Shown: in pieces, positions 29,118-38,408 of the stretch
How the letters are laid out: every line of letters begins with the position of its first letter
Position numbering within the stretch: the first letter of the stretch is position 1
NCBI GenBank assembly: GCA_001770015.1
Contig: MEQB01000032.1
Coordinates: 1 to 64,000 of the forward strand
Direction: 5' to 3'
Length of the DNA stretch: 64,000 nt
DNA from: Bdellovibrionales bacterium RIFOXYC1_FULL_37_79
GTDB lineage: Bacteria > Bdellovibrionota > Bacteriovoracia > Bacteriovoracales > Bacteriovoracaceae
The notes under the pieces: generated by a model
Database searches by the model: none
What the model saw: the letters and a program-made list of their open reading frames with translations, nothing else
What the model was told of the DNA's origin: nothing
Position numbers and translations under genes: made by a program

Positions 29118-30890
29118 TTATGGTGCAATACTTGGATCACCAAAATAATTTGCTCCCCAAATCACCCACCTGGCTTCTTGAAAAGCAATATATCTTAAGA
29201 TGTCTTCTTTTGATCCTTGATGGGCCTTACCAAAAAATAAATACTGATCATTCAAAACCCGGTCCATAAAGTACCGATGAAGAATCTGGGAGGTTCCCGG
29301 ATACTTGACGCTACCAAACTCGGGATCTTCCGGGCCCAGCCCATAGGTGGAATTAGCGATAACCGCAAAAGGGCCGCCCTTGGTGTAAATCATTTTTTCT
29401 ATAATAGAATCATTTTTGGTAAAGTTGGCTGCCAGACAGCCTTGGGAATAATAAAAATAGGGATCAATATTGTTCATGCCCCGATAAGTAAAGGAGGCTA
29501 TTTTCATATTCATCGTCTCATTGGAATGCCCCAGATGATTTACCATCAAAGGATTTTCCTTCTCAATCAGATTGATGGCATCTTTGCCGCTCCAGTCTTT
29601 TTCCTTTTCATATAACTTAAAAACATCCCAGGTTGAGTCATACCCGCGACTTACAAAACCATGATCATCCACCGTGCCCAGCAGCTGATTCATGTAATCT
29701 CCTCCCCACAAATCCATTTCTTTAAACAATAACTCCCCCAGCATTAAAACTTTTTTCTGGCGATTTTCAAGATTATAAGCAGCCTTGGTTTTTTCAATTA
29801 AAATATCCAGCTGGGTCTCGCTATCAACGGGAAACCTTCCCACGGTAAGCTCGCATAAAAAATCTACATCTGCGCCCTGGTCCCCATCCCCGGGTTCACC
29901 CCACCTGTTATCTCCATCATAATTAAAATCCCCATCCAGACATCCATAATAAAAATCGCTGGGAATGTATTCATTATAAATTTTCCAATTCCCGCCGATA
30001 TACCCTCTGACCGAAGCAAACAATTTTCTCACCGGCATCAAAGGACTGGCCCCATCGGAATCCCCCACCAATAATAAAAAGCGAGGGGCATAATTTTGAT
30101 ACTCGCTTTTGATTAAATTTCTAAGTTTCTGGGCATTATCCACCCCTTCCAGACGGGGCAGCTCTTTGTTTATATTAATCACTTTGCTGGTTAACTTTCT
30201 TTCCTGCAGTAAAAAGGTAGTGAGCTTTTTTAAACTTTTAGAATTTTCAAAAGCATTGGTAGTCACAATCAAATAATCATAGGACTTTTGGGTAAGATTT
30301 TTTTCCACCTGATAGGTAGTTAAAAAATCAGTATCATCGATAAAGGCCCTTACATCCTCAAAATCCCTGGCATGCATGCTGGCACTGTTTTTAATTTCTG
30401 AAACATCAAAATGCACCACCACTTTCAACCTGGGGGAAAAATAAAAATCTTTATGTTGATCGATATAAACGGGATACATATTCACCAGCAAGATCCTGGC
30501 CCCCTTATATTTTTGAATTTTATAATCAAGCTCATGTTGCAGATAAGGAACATCCAAATCCAAATCAGCTACCGGGATCAAAGTACCCGATCCCTGTCCA
30601 ATTAAACCGGAAGATATTTCCAATTGCCCAGGCGGCACCATCCGCCTGCTTTCATCCCTCACCACTTCAATATGGGCAAACTCTCCATGAGACGGAAGCA
30701 AAATCCTGGCCTGTTTAAACGGCAGGATCGGCTTACCCGGGTCAGCGGTTTGTTGCAATCCCTCTATTTCAAACCTAAAATCCAAAATGACCGGATCGCC
30801 AAAATCATATTCCTTAACCAGGATTTCTCCGTAACCGGGCATAACCGTAAACAACATAAGAATTAAAAACATCCATTTTTTATTTTGCAT
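29118..30890 (-). CDS. secreted C25 (gingipain-type) cysteine peptidase
   Basis: The 590-residue product starts at an ATG with AAGGA 6 nt upstream and has a signal peptide (MQNKKWMFLILMLFTVMPGYG). Residues of about 40-190 look like an N-terminal propeptide (PFKQARILLPSHGEF), as in C25 precursors. The catalytic domain begins near YDYLIVTTNAF and contains LLVGD, TVGRFPV, the catalytic His in VNHLGHSN (about residue 455) and Cys in YSQGCLAANF (about 485). It ends with NYFGDPSIAP, the usual C25 closing motif. It should cleave proteins outside the cytoplasm. It is the first gene before glgP, 23 nt from it, an unusual pairing with carbon-store genes. Confidence 0.9.
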   Translation of the reverse strand: MQNKKWMFLILMLFTVMPGYGEILVKEYDFGDPVILDFRFEIEGLQQTADPGKPILPFKQARILLPSHGEFAHIEVVRDESRRMVPPGQLEISSGLIGQGSGTLIPVADLDLDVPYLQHELDYKIQKYKGARILLVNMYPVYIDQHKDFYFSPRLKVVVHFDVSEIKNSASMHARDFEDVRAFIDDTDFLTTYQVEKNLTQKSYDYLIVTTNAFENSKSLKKLTTFLLQERKLTSKVININKELPRLEGVDNAQKLRNLIKSEYQNYAPRFLLLVGDSDGASPLMPVRKLFASVRGYIGGNWKIYNEYIPSDFYYGCLDGDFNYDGDNRWGEPGDGDQGADVDFLCELTVGRFPVDSETQLDILIEKTKAAYNLENRQKKVLMLGELLFKEMDLWGGDYMNQLLGTVDDHGFVSRGYDSTWDVFKLYEKEKDWSGKDAINLIEKENPLMVNHLGHSNETMNMKIASFTYRGMNNIDPYFYYSQGCLAANFTKNDSIIEKMIYTKGGPFAVIANSTYGLGPEDPEFGSVKYPGTSQILHRYFMDRVLNDQYLFFGKAHQGSKEDILRYIAFQEARWVIWGANYFGDPSIAP

Positions 30891-31087
30891 ATACCATCCT
30901 TGGCAATTATCGCATTCATTTACAGACATATATGTTAGGATACACTACTTAAGGATGGATTAAAGATGATTTTTAGCAATTCTTATTTTTTCCCGAGTAT
31001 TTTACTCCGCTAAAACATATTTTTTAAGATCCTTGTAATTATGACGAAAAGCAGTTCATAATATTCTAATAAACGGAGTAACCCCTT

Positions 31088-31540
31088 GTGAAACATCAAC
31101 GACCTAAATATTTTTGGAATAGAAAGTATATCATCAATCCCAACTTTCAATTTAATTTAATCATCCCATGCCTGGTTTTCACTTTTTTTGTCTTTATAAC
31201 CTTTTATGCCGTAAATTATTTTTACCTATGGAAATTTTATTGTGACCACGGTCTGGGTGCCATTCAAAATGAATCCAATATTGAAGTCATTTTAAAAGAA
31301 TACTTTTTTGCCTTGAACATTTTTTTTCTTTCCTCCGGAATCCTCACCCTGGTTTTACTCATCACCGGAGGCATCATTTTCACCCACAAAGTGGCAGGCC
31401 CCATGTTTAGATTAAAAAGACATATGCTGGAAGTTGCCAGTGGTAAAACCCAAAACCAAATCTATTTCAGAAAATCAGATCACTTTCACGACATCGCCGA
31501 TGCCTACAACGAACAATTAAAATATTTGATCAATCGCTAG
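31088..31540 (+). CDS. small two-helix membrane protein with HAMP-like tail
   Basis: The 150-residue product starts at GTG with GGAG 9 nt upstream. It has two transmembrane helices (about residues 20-48 and 78-102) enclosing a short extracytoplasmic loop, then a cytoplasmic segment HKVAGPMFRLKRHMLEVASGK with the pattern of a HAMP-type signalling helix and a helical end. There is no kinase, cyclase or methyl-accepting output domain. It may be a stand-alone signalling or scaffold protein; its partner is not evident. It is divergent from the C25 peptidase gene. Confidence 0.75.
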   Translation: MKHQRPKYFWNRKYIINPNFQFNLIIPCLVFTFFVFITFYAVNYFYLWKFYCDHGLGAIQNESNIEVILKEYFFALNIFFLSSGILTLVLLITGGIIFTHKVAGPMFRLKRHMLEVASGKTQNQIYFRKSDHFHDIADAYNEQLKYLINR

Positions 31541-31556
31541 GTACTCGGTTTGGTTC

Positions 31557-32384
31557 TTAGATACCTTTTGTTCCTTCATTAACAGGTTTTGTGTTTTTAT
31601 CCGCCTCCGGATCTGTCACTTGCCATAATTTTTTATCATCAAAAGCAGCATTCACACCTGGAGTCCTTTTACAGTCCTCTATCAACATAAGTGTGCGCCA
31701 CAACGGCTTGGATAGTTGATTATGATCATTAATCAACCAACCATTTTTAGCTTGCTTTGCATTTATCGGTTTTGTATCAGACATTTCAAACCAAGACGGA
31801 GAGGCAATATGATGAGCATCTAAAATATTCTGAAGAACTTGATTCGTTCGATCCGTACCACACTTACAATCCAGGGCCTGTTTATTCCTATCTAAATAAT
31901 TTTGCAACTCTCTACACGCATCGGTATTAAAATCCGTCAACTGTCTATCCACTAACACTCTTGACTTGGATAATGGGTAACATTTCCCTCCTTTGAATCC
32001 CAAAGTGATAACTTTTGCGACGGTTTCTTGGGAAAATTTTTCAATATCAAAAGGCGTATCCTTAATCTCCATCTGCGATACACGTTTATTTGCATCCAAA
32101 GTAAGTTTTACAACTCTCTTATAACCAATAGGTGGATTTTCGCCAATATAGATCTCACCGTTGGAACCCTCGTGGTAGTAGGACCTACGATATTCAGCCT
32201 TTGCATTCTTATCCAAATTAAATGAACCATCTTCCTTAATGTTCCAAAAATCGCTATAATGGGGGATAATGCCTGCACCATCACTCAAATAAGTGTCACA
32301 ATAATTCTCACCGAAAGCGACACTGGAAAACCCACCAAATATAAACAAAAATAAGAACAAGAACAAAAATTTTAATTTAATCAT
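31557..32384 (-). CDS. exported protein of unknown function
   Basis: The 275-residue product has a very hydrophobic signal peptide rich in Phe and Leu (MIKLKFLFLFLFLFIFGG, cleavage near AFG). The mature part has several Cys residues (YCDTYL, GGKCYP, DACRE, LDCKCG, EDCKR), consistent with disulfides outside the cytoplasm. A GGGGGG ribosome site precedes the ATG. I recognise no family. The gene stands alone, 80 nt after pepT's stop in sequence order, and may have its own promoter. Confidence 0.75.
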   Translation of the reverse strand: MIKLKFLFLFLFLFIFGGFSSVAFGENYCDTYLSDGAGIIPHYSDFWNIKEDGSFNLDKNAKAEYRRSYYHEGSNGEIYIGENPPIGYKRVVKLTLDANKRVSQMEIKDTPFDIEKFSQETVAKVITLGFKGGKCYPLSKSRVLVDRQLTDFNTDACRELQNYLDRNKQALDCKCGTDRTNQVLQNILDAHHIASPSWFEMSDTKPINAKQAKNGWLINDHNQLSKPLWRTLMLIEDCKRTPGVNAAFDDKKLWQVTDPEADKNTKPVNEGTKGI

Positions 32385-32464
32385 AGTCCCCCCCTAATAC
32401 ACTCGCTTATCATTTTACTACATTCAGCGCTAAAATCTTTCAGGCAAAATGTACCCGGTTTGCC

Positions 32465-33712
32465 CTACACCCTCACCAGATGCTTGATAATTTCAGTGGT
32501 CTTCATTAAAACATCAATGGAAAGCCATTCGGTTTTACCGTGAAAATTTTGTCCCCCGGTAAAAATATTGGGGGTTGGAATGCCCCGTCTGGTCAACTCC
32601 GCCCCATCCGTTCCACCACGAATGGGTAGCCACTGATAATCCACTTGGGCCTTTTTCACGGCGTCTTCCAGGCGTTTTAATACCTGTGGATTTTGGTCCA
32701 ATTTTAAAAGCATATTGCGGTAGGAGTGTTGAATTTCCAGGTCAATACTGCATCCAGGAAATTCTTTTTTTGCCCGGGATACAATTTCTTCTAAAATGAC
32801 CTTGTTTGCTTGCAGGCCTTTTTCCTCAAAATCCCGCAGTATCATTTTTAGACAGGCTTCCCCGGTGCTGGCATTCATTTCCGTCGGATGAATAAAGCCT
32901 TCGTGCCCTGAGGTTTTTTCCGGAGATAAATCCCTGGGAAGTTGTTCAATAATATAGGAGGCCACCCGATTGGCATTAATCATGATGTCTTTGGCGGTTC
33001 CCGGGTGAATATCCCTTCCATACACCGTAATTTTAGCACTATCGGCATTGAAGGTTTCCTTGTTTAACTCTCCGGCGCTTCCTCCATCAATGGTATAAGC
33101 AAAATCCACGGGAAATTTTTCCAGCGGAAAACAGGCGGTGCCCCTGCCAATTTCTTCATCTGGATTAAAACAAAAATAAATATCACCATGAAGAAAATCC
33201 TGCTCATTTTTAATATGCTCAAGCGCCGTAACAATGGCGGTAATACCTGCCTTATCATCCGCCCCCAGCAAGGTTGTACCATCCGTGGTTATAACGGTAT
33301 GGCCCACACATTTACCAAGTTCAGGATTTTCATCCAATTTAATAATGATTTTTTCTTTTTTGGACTCATCAAAACCGATGACAATATCCTTGCCGTCATA
33401 TTTTTCGATTACCTGGGGCCTGACATTTTCCCCGCTCATATCCGGCGCCGTATCCAAATGAGCTAAAAATCCAATCACCGGGGTTTTACCATATGCGATA
33501 TGATCTTCGGGTAGATTACTTGCCATTTTTCCCACCACGTAACAATGTTCATCCACAGATAGCTCCGTAATACCTAAACTTTTTAATTCATCTACCAGCA
33601 TATGGGCCAAATCAAATTGTACGGTGGTACTTGGACATCCAGTTTCATCATGCTTGGACCTGGTATTAATTTTGGCATATCTGATAAATCTACTAGTCAA
33701 TTTTCTTTTCAT
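32465..33712 (-). CDS. pepT: peptidase T (tripeptide aminopeptidase, M20B)
   Basis: The 415-residue cytoplasmic enzyme removes N-terminal residues from tripeptides. It is a two-zinc M20 enzyme: His in FLAHLDTAPDMSG, bridging Asp in LLGADDKAG, the Glu pair in NPDEEIGRG, Asp in TIDGGSAGELN and His in NFHGKTEWL. All metal ligands and the lid-domain HPG motif (DIHPGTAKD) are visible, so it should be active. AAGGAG precedes the ATG. It is divergent from the ATP-grasp/esterase pair with a short shared promoter region. Confidence 0.95.
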   Translation of the reverse strand: MKRKLTSRFIRYAKINTRSKHDETGCPSTTVQFDLAHMLVDELKSLGITELSVDEHCYVVGKMASNLPEDHIAYGKTPVIGFLAHLDTAPDMSGENVRPQVIEKYDGKDIVIGFDESKKEKIIIKLDENPELGKCVGHTVITTDGTTLLGADDKAGITAIVTALEHIKNEQDFLHGDIYFCFNPDEEIGRGTACFPLEKFPVDFAYTIDGGSAGELNKETFNADSAKITVYGRDIHPGTAKDIMINANRVASYIIEQLPRDLSPEKTSGHEGFIHPTEMNASTGEACLKMILRDFEEKGLQANKVILEEIVSRAKKEFPGCSIDLEIQHSYRNMLLKLDQNPQVLKRLEDAVKKAQVDYQWLPIRGGTDGAELTRRGIPTPNIFTGGQNFHGKTEWLSIDVLMKTTEIIKHLVRV

Positions 33713-33767
33713 TAAAACTCCTTCAAAGTTGCTTGAAAAATAACATATTCTAAATTAACCTTTATGC

Positions 33768-34919
33768 ATGAAAATACTCTATATATCACCCGAATTTCCA
33801 GAAAATTTTCAAAATTTTGTGATCAGGCTGTGTGAAGCCGGCGTCGATGTCTATGCGGTGGGCTCCAACGATTTTTACTCAATGTCTGAAAAAGTCAGAA
33901 GCGCTATAAAATACTACATCAACACCAATTTGGAAAATTATAACGACCTGAAAAATGCCATCCACTACATGATGACCACTTGTCATATTGATAAATTCGA
34001 TTACGTCGAATCCCATAATGAACATTGGCTCTACGTGGAAAGTAAAATCAATGAAGACTTCAATATACCAGGAATTAAACCAAACACCCTGGGGATGTGG
34101 AAAAAGAAGTCAATCATGAAGGATATCTTCAAGGCTAACGGCTTACCTCACGCCAAAGGACGTCTGGTCGGTGATTTGCATGATGCCATCAAGCTCGCCC
34201 AAGAGCTTCACTACCCGGTCATTTTAAAACCTGATATCGGGGTGGGTGCGTGCGGTGTAAAAAAAATCAAATCCCAAATGGAACTGGAACAGCACTTTGA
34301 AAAAATGGAGAAACCATTTTTAATGGAAGAATGCCTGAAGGGCACGCTGGTGACTTACGACGGACTGACGGATAAAACAGGCAAGATTATCTACGACAGC
34401 TCCTTTGTTTACAATGAAACCGGAGTGCTTGACTATCTAAGCGGAAATGATCCGGCTTGCTACATCAGAAAAGACCTCCCCCCGGAACTTATAAAATTGG
34501 GCCAGAAAGTGGTAAAAATATTCAAGGTCGAAAGAAAATTTTTTCATCTGGAGTTTTTTGACCATAATGGTGTTTATACCCCGGTGGAAGTCAACTCCAG
34601 ACCACCAGGCGGCCATATTATCGATATGATGAATTATGGCCTAGAGGAAGATCTCTATAAGGCATGGGCCGATATGATTGCCGATAAAAAAGTAACTTTA
34701 AAAAATCGAAAATATTTATGCGGTTACTTTGGACGACAAAATAAAAATTACAAAACCACGCCTGATGAACTCTATAAAAAATATGCCAAGGAAATGATCA
34801 CCTACTTTGTGCCACCCGCCCTCTACTGGGAAACCATGGGCAAGCATATTTATATCTTTAAATCCGAAATGGAATCTACCATTTTAAACATTATAAAAGA
34901 CGGATTGGAAACCATATGA
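33768..34919 (+). CDS. ATP-grasp ligase-like protein
   Basis: The 383-residue protein has an N-terminal nucleotide-fold segment (MKILYISPEFPENF), then an ATP-grasp core: KPNTLGMWKKKSIMKDIF, YPVILKPDIGVGACGVKKI (ATP Lys and glycine loop), MEECLKGTLVTYDG, and a metal/ATP site FHLEFFDHNGVYTPVEVNSRPPGGH. Family members couple ATP hydrolysis to making an amide, peptide or thioester bond through an acyl phosphate. The substrate is unknown. It has no clear ribosome site and could be translated from a very short leader. Its stop overlaps the esterase start by ATGA, so the pair forms an operon of two. Confidence 0.85.
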   Translation: MKILYISPEFPENFQNFVIRLCEAGVDVYAVGSNDFYSMSEKVRSAIKYYINTNLENYNDLKNAIHYMMTTCHIDKFDYVESHNEHWLYVESKINEDFNIPGIKPNTLGMWKKKSIMKDIFKANGLPHAKGRLVGDLHDAIKLAQELHYPVILKPDIGVGACGVKKIKSQMELEQHFEKMEKPFLMEECLKGTLVTYDGLTDKTGKIIYDSSFVYNETGVLDYLSGNDPACYIRKDLPPELIKLGQKVVKIFKVERKFFHLEFFDHNGVYTPVEVNSRPPGGHIIDMMNYGLEEDLYKAWADMIADKKVTLKNRKYLCGYFGRQNKNYKTTPDELYKKYAKEMITYFVPPALYWETMGKHIYIFKSEMESTILNIIKDGLETI

Positions 34920-35707
34920 AAGTTGAATACCACAAGTTTTATTCGAAAAATCTAGGTGATGATTTTGAAATCAAGGTCTTTGGACACTCCGGGAAACCGG
35001 TGATGGTCTTTCCAACTTCCTGTGGTCGTTTTTTTGATTATGAAAACAATGGAATGATCGATCGAATGAATTCCTTTATCGAAAACGGCGAAATTCAAGT
35101 GATATGCGTGGACAGCCGGGATCATCTGTCCTGGTTTGGAAATTGCGGCCCGGTGATGGGAGAAAATCATCTTAAGTATGAAAACTGTATTACCAAAGAC
35201 CTCATAACCTTTGTCAAAAATGAGCTAAAAATTTCCGAAAAATTTTTAACCACCGGCAATAGCTGGGGCGGATTTCATGCCTTGAATTTTTCCCTGAAAT
35301 TCCCCGACATTTTTGACAGTGCGATTTCTTTGAGTGGGGCTTATCGGGCCAATGATGCTTGCGGAAGCTATTACGATCAAAATGTTTATTTTAACGACAT
35401 GCTGGCCTACCTGCCTGGACTAAATGATGAAAAGATCCTCTCCAAACTGAGACAATCCTATCTGATTATCTGCCACGGAAAAGGCAGCTACGAAATGCAT
35501 AATCACGATGCATGGGGACTCGCTTCGATTCTGGGAACCAAACAAATACCCCACTGGTACAGCGTCTGGAGTGAGGACTATCCTCATGATTGGGGTTCCT
35601 GGCATAAGCAAATCAGTTTTTTTCTTTATCACTTGCGAGATGGTATCAATCAGGCAGGCGGGAAAAAAGTGATTATCGGTAAAGACCGCACCATCAATAA
35701 ATTATAA
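34916..35707 (+). CDS. alpha/beta-hydrolase, esterase-D-like
   Basis: The 263-residue protein has an alpha/beta-hydrolase layout of the putative esterase family: GKPVMVFPTSCGRFFDYE near the oxyanion region, nucleophile elbow GNSWGG (Ser near residue 117), an Asp/His-bearing C-terminal part (GLASILG, SEDYPHDWGSWHKQ). There is no signal peptide, so it is cytoplasmic. The 4-bp overlap with the ATP-grasp gene suggests that it acts on the same compound, for instance as hydrolase, acyl-transferase or editing enzyme for the ligase product. It converges with the next gene and their ends overlap by a few bases. Confidence 0.83.
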   Translation: MKVEYHKFYSKNLGDDFEIKVFGHSGKPVMVFPTSCGRFFDYENNGMIDRMNSFIENGEIQVICVDSRDHLSWFGNCGPVMGENHLKYENCITKDLITFVKNELKISEKFLTTGNSWGGFHALNFSLKFPDIFDSAISLSGAYRANDACGSYYDQNVYFNDMLAYLPGLNDEKILSKLRQSYLIICHGKGSYEMHNHDAWGLASILGTKQIPHWYSVWSEDYPHDWGSWHKQISFFLYHLRDGINQAGGKKVIIGKDRTINKL

Positions 35708-37390
35708 TTTCTTTTCATCTTCAAAGATCAGATCGTTTACAAATTTTCGTAAATTACTGGTTTCGATTTCACCTTGGCCACCAATGAGTCCGTAGTATTT
35801 GCCATCTGCTGCGGTTCTTTTAGATTTGGTTTTAAAGGGCACCACCGTGATCGTCATCTCCACTGGCCCATGGGTGAATAAACAGGTGTACAGTGGAATC
35901 TCCACGTCACTATTAAACACCATATCCGTTTCACTAAGCATCGTAATTTGAATGGGAACCTGATAAAAAAGATTGCTGCAGGGATTGGATTCATCCAGGT
36001 AAACCCTTAATTCATGGGAAGGCCTATCCCCCGCTCCCCGATGAGTCACCGCCCCCCCTTGTTTGGCTTCAAATAACGAAACACTTTTTTTCAAATAAGC
36101 AAGCTCCAGCGGCTTACTGGAAATAAGCACCGAGGGGTAATTTAATTTTTGCTTGAGCTCATCCCCATTCTGATCGTAATTAAAAACAAAAAAGAATGGT
36201 TGATAGGATTTTTCCTGTTTGATCCGGGTAATGAGAAAATGCAATTGACAGAGCTTTTGATCGGGTGGCTTAGGTGCTACCTGGTCATCATCTGGAGACT
36301 TTGGTGTTTGCACTTGATCTTCTGATACATCGTCCATTCCCACCATGATAATCGAGGGACGCAGGCGATGAATAATATCGGTTTTATCATCAAAGTCCGA
36401 TTGGATATGAAGTTTAAAGTTTAGATTAAATAAATCTTCGCTGGCATTACTTAAATAGTTCATCTTTTTATCAATGATAAGCACCTGGGTTTTATGCGCC
36501 AAGGTCTTGTCTTTAAAATCTTCCAGCCACTTGTTCAAGGCCACAGGTCTATTTAACGCCTCTTCATTGGCCTTCTCCAGGACTTGCATTAACTCATTAT
36601 TGCGTTCATTCAAATCATACTGCAATTTGCTGTCCTTAGGATTGGAAGCAAGCTTGGTTTCAATTTCATCAATTTTTTTGGCAACCAGGTCAATTTCCGT
36701 GGAATCCATATGATCAAATTTAAAATCATAGGCCTTTTGATAATAGTGTTTCAGATCATAATCATATTCTCCGGCCACAATGTAATTAAACGAAAGATCC
36801 GGGTTCAATTTAAGATCTGAAATAATGCGAATCGTAGTTCCTTTGAGATAATTGAAATTACTTTCAAAGTGAATGTATTTGGGAGTTAAAAAAATCAAGC
36901 GAAACAGAGTTTTAGAAACCAGTTCCTCACTGGTTTTGGCCAGGGAAAATTCCACATCACTGGCCATCTCCGGGCCTATGATCGCCATGGTATGATGAAT
37001 GATATTGATGGTCTCACTCCCCTTGACAAAATTTAAAAAAACCCCCCGTCCGACACTTTTTAAAAGCATGGTTTTGGCTTCAATATTTTCCAATAGGCCA
37101 ATCGTTAAAATCTTTTTACCAGCAATATCATTTCTTAAAAATCTGGCCAGTTCAGGCAACTCCTTCCTATGGATGGAGTAATCAATAAAGACCACCTGGG
37201 GAGACTCGGATAAAATTCTAGGTATTAATCGAAGCAACTGGTTTTTATCGTTTTCAAACATTTCCCCAAAAACAAATAACTCCAAAGGATACATTTCCTG
37301 GAATCGATCTTTAATATTTTGATAACAGGCCAGGTCCTTGCCAATAAAGATAATTTTGCGGGTGATTTTTTGCTTTTGCGGTTGCCCCAT
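35702..37390 (-). CDS. receiver-like/PilZ-like signalling protein
   Basis: The 562-residue protein has no signal peptide. Residues of about 10-140 resemble a receiver fold (KIIFIGKDLACYQNI, QVVFIDYSIH, KKILTIGLLENIEAK), then a beta-rich PilZ-like segment (IHFESNFNYLKGTTIRII), a charged coiled coil (about 225-285), a second receiver-like fold (KTQVLIIDKKMNYLSN, SIIMVGMDDVSED), a Pro/Asp-rich linker and a final beta-rich segment (HELRVYLDESNPCSN, PIQITMLSETDMVF). Key phosphorylation residues are only partly conserved, so it may sense rather than relay. It recalls the two PilZ-like proteins at 20-21.5 kb. No ribosome site is visible; TTGCGA and TACTAT spaced by 17 nt just before the ATG would allow a leaderless mRNA. 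Confidence 0.75.
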   Translation of the reverse strand: MGQPQKQKITRKIIFIGKDLACYQNIKDRFQEMYPLELFVFGEMFENDKNQLLRLIPRILSESPQVVFIDYSIHRKELPELARFLRNDIAGKKILTIGLLENIEAKTMLLKSVGRGVFLNFVKGSETINIIHHTMAIIGPEMASDVEFSLAKTSEELVSKTLFRLIFLTPKYIHFESNFNYLKGTTIRIISDLKLNPDLSFNYIVAGEYDYDLKHYYQKAYDFKFDHMDSTEIDLVAKKIDEIETKLASNPKDSKLQYDLNERNNELMQVLEKANEEALNRPVALNKWLEDFKDKTLAHKTQVLIIDKKMNYLSNASEDLFNLNFKLHIQSDFDDKTDIIHRLRPSIIMVGMDDVSEDQVQTPKSPDDDQVAPKPPDQKLCQLHFLITRIKQEKSYQPFFFVFNYDQNGDELKQKLNYPSVLISSKPLELAYLKKSVSLFEAKQGGAVTHRGAGDRPSHELRVYLDESNPCSNLFYQVPIQITMLSETDMVFNSDVEIPLYTCLFTHGPVEMTITVVPFKTKSKRTAADGKYYGLIGGQGEIETSNLRKFVNDLIFEDEKKL

Positions 37391-37448
37391 GTATTAGATA
37401 GTACTGCATGGTCAAACTTTTCGCAAATCAAAGGCCTTATACCACAAC

Positions 37449-37682
37449 TTACTTATTGCTTAACTCTCTTTTCAGTTCCTCTTTGATTTCTTTTTTTAAA
37501 TCCTGCATTTGCTTTTTCATTTTATTCACTTCTTCAAACAAGGTGGTCAGATCCTTTTCAATCTTATTGATTCTTTCCAGTTTATTCATGCCTTCTTCCT
37601 CGGTGGATTGAGGAATTTCCAGTGCCCAATTCGCCAAAGACATCCAAAAAATAATCAGCGAAGTTAATAATTTTTTCTTCAT
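37449..37682 (-). CDS. small exported coiled-coil protein
   Basis: The 77-residue product has a signal peptide (MKKKLLTSLIIFWMSLANWA) followed by about 50 residues of charged heptad-like helix (KLERINKIEKDLTTLFEEVNKMKKQMQDL in sections). AAGGA lies 6 nt before the ATG. It is probably a periplasmic coiled-coil oligomer of unknown role. Confidence 0.75.
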   Translation of the reverse strand: MKKKLLTSLIIFWMSLANWALEIPQSTEEEGMNKLERINKIEKDLTTLFEEVNKMKKQMQDLKKEIKEELKRELSNK

Positions 37683-38004
37683 TTTTGATCCTTTAACCCA
37701 GGCATTCCCGGGATTGAAAGAAATAGAGCCATTACGATCCGTAAACTAAAATTATACCACCATTATATAAAATCAATAGGCTATCTAGTAAATTAATTAT
37801 GTTTACCGGTGGCACTTTGCACTGGTTCCATTCGATACCTTGTGTCATAAACAGTATCTCCAATCATTTTGCTAAGTTATCCAATCTTACCTTTGGCACC
37901 TAAGTTGTATCTATAGGTTTCATTGAGAACTTGAAAAATGAATTTTCAAGATTTTTCCAGGCCTTCGGGGCATGGATAAAGTTACGAATAAAGAGAGGTA
38001 ACAT
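37683..38004. other. 322-bp intergenic region with one hairpin
   Basis: This gap between a minus- and a plus-strand gene holds promoters. At 37930-37950, CTTGAAAA and TTTTCAAG form an 8-bp stem with a 5-nt loop followed by ATTTTT on the plus strand, about 55 nt before the next start; it may be an attenuator or a regulatory leader. No other gene is evident. Confidence 0.45.
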
Positions 38005-38340
38005 ATGAAGATTTTTTTAAGTATTATTTTTATCTTACTACTTGGCCTCATCACCTTACATGACGCTAACTCAAGTGAAATCAGCTTGGTTGGATATACT
38101 ACACCTATCGCTGACGGCATAAGTGATGCCGTTGTCCACGTCAGAACCGTTGATGGCGTTTTATTTGATGTTTCACATTTGCGACAAACGGCGGTTGGGC
38201 TGGGTAGAATGAACAGCATTCCGACAGCTCAAGGAGCAGAACTGGTTAGATCAGAGATTCAAACCTATTTCTATGGTGCCAGCAGCAAATTTTCCACTGA
38301 TCCCGCTGTGGTCACCAAAATTCCTGATATTGGTTTTTAA
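38005..38340 (+). CDS. small exported protein of unknown function
   Basis: The 111-residue product has a signal peptide (MKIFLSIIFILLLGLITLHDANSS) and a mature part of about 87 residues with mixed beta character (LVGYTTPIADGISDAVVHVRTVDG). A GAGAGG site precedes the ATG. It is followed by a strong terminator, so it is monocistronic. No family recognised. Confidence 0.75.
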   Translation: MKIFLSIIFILLLGLITLHDANSSEISLVGYTTPIADGISDAVVHVRTVDGVLFDVSHLRQTAVGLGRMNSIPTAQGAELVRSEIQTYFYGASSKFSTDPAVVTKIPDIGF

Positions 38341-38370
38341 ATAAATTTCTCCTGCACACCCTTAAACGAG

Positions 38371-38394
38371 CAAGGCCTAATTGATTAGGCCTTG
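38371..38394 (+). terminator. rho-independent terminator
   Basis: CAAGGCCTAAT and ATTAGGCCTTG form a perfect 11-bp stem with a 2-base gap, followed by TTTGTTTTTATT. It lies 31 nt after the stop of the small exported protein and just beyond the convergent HD gene. Confidence 0.85.
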
Positions 38395-38408
38395 TTTGTT
38401 TTTATTAA

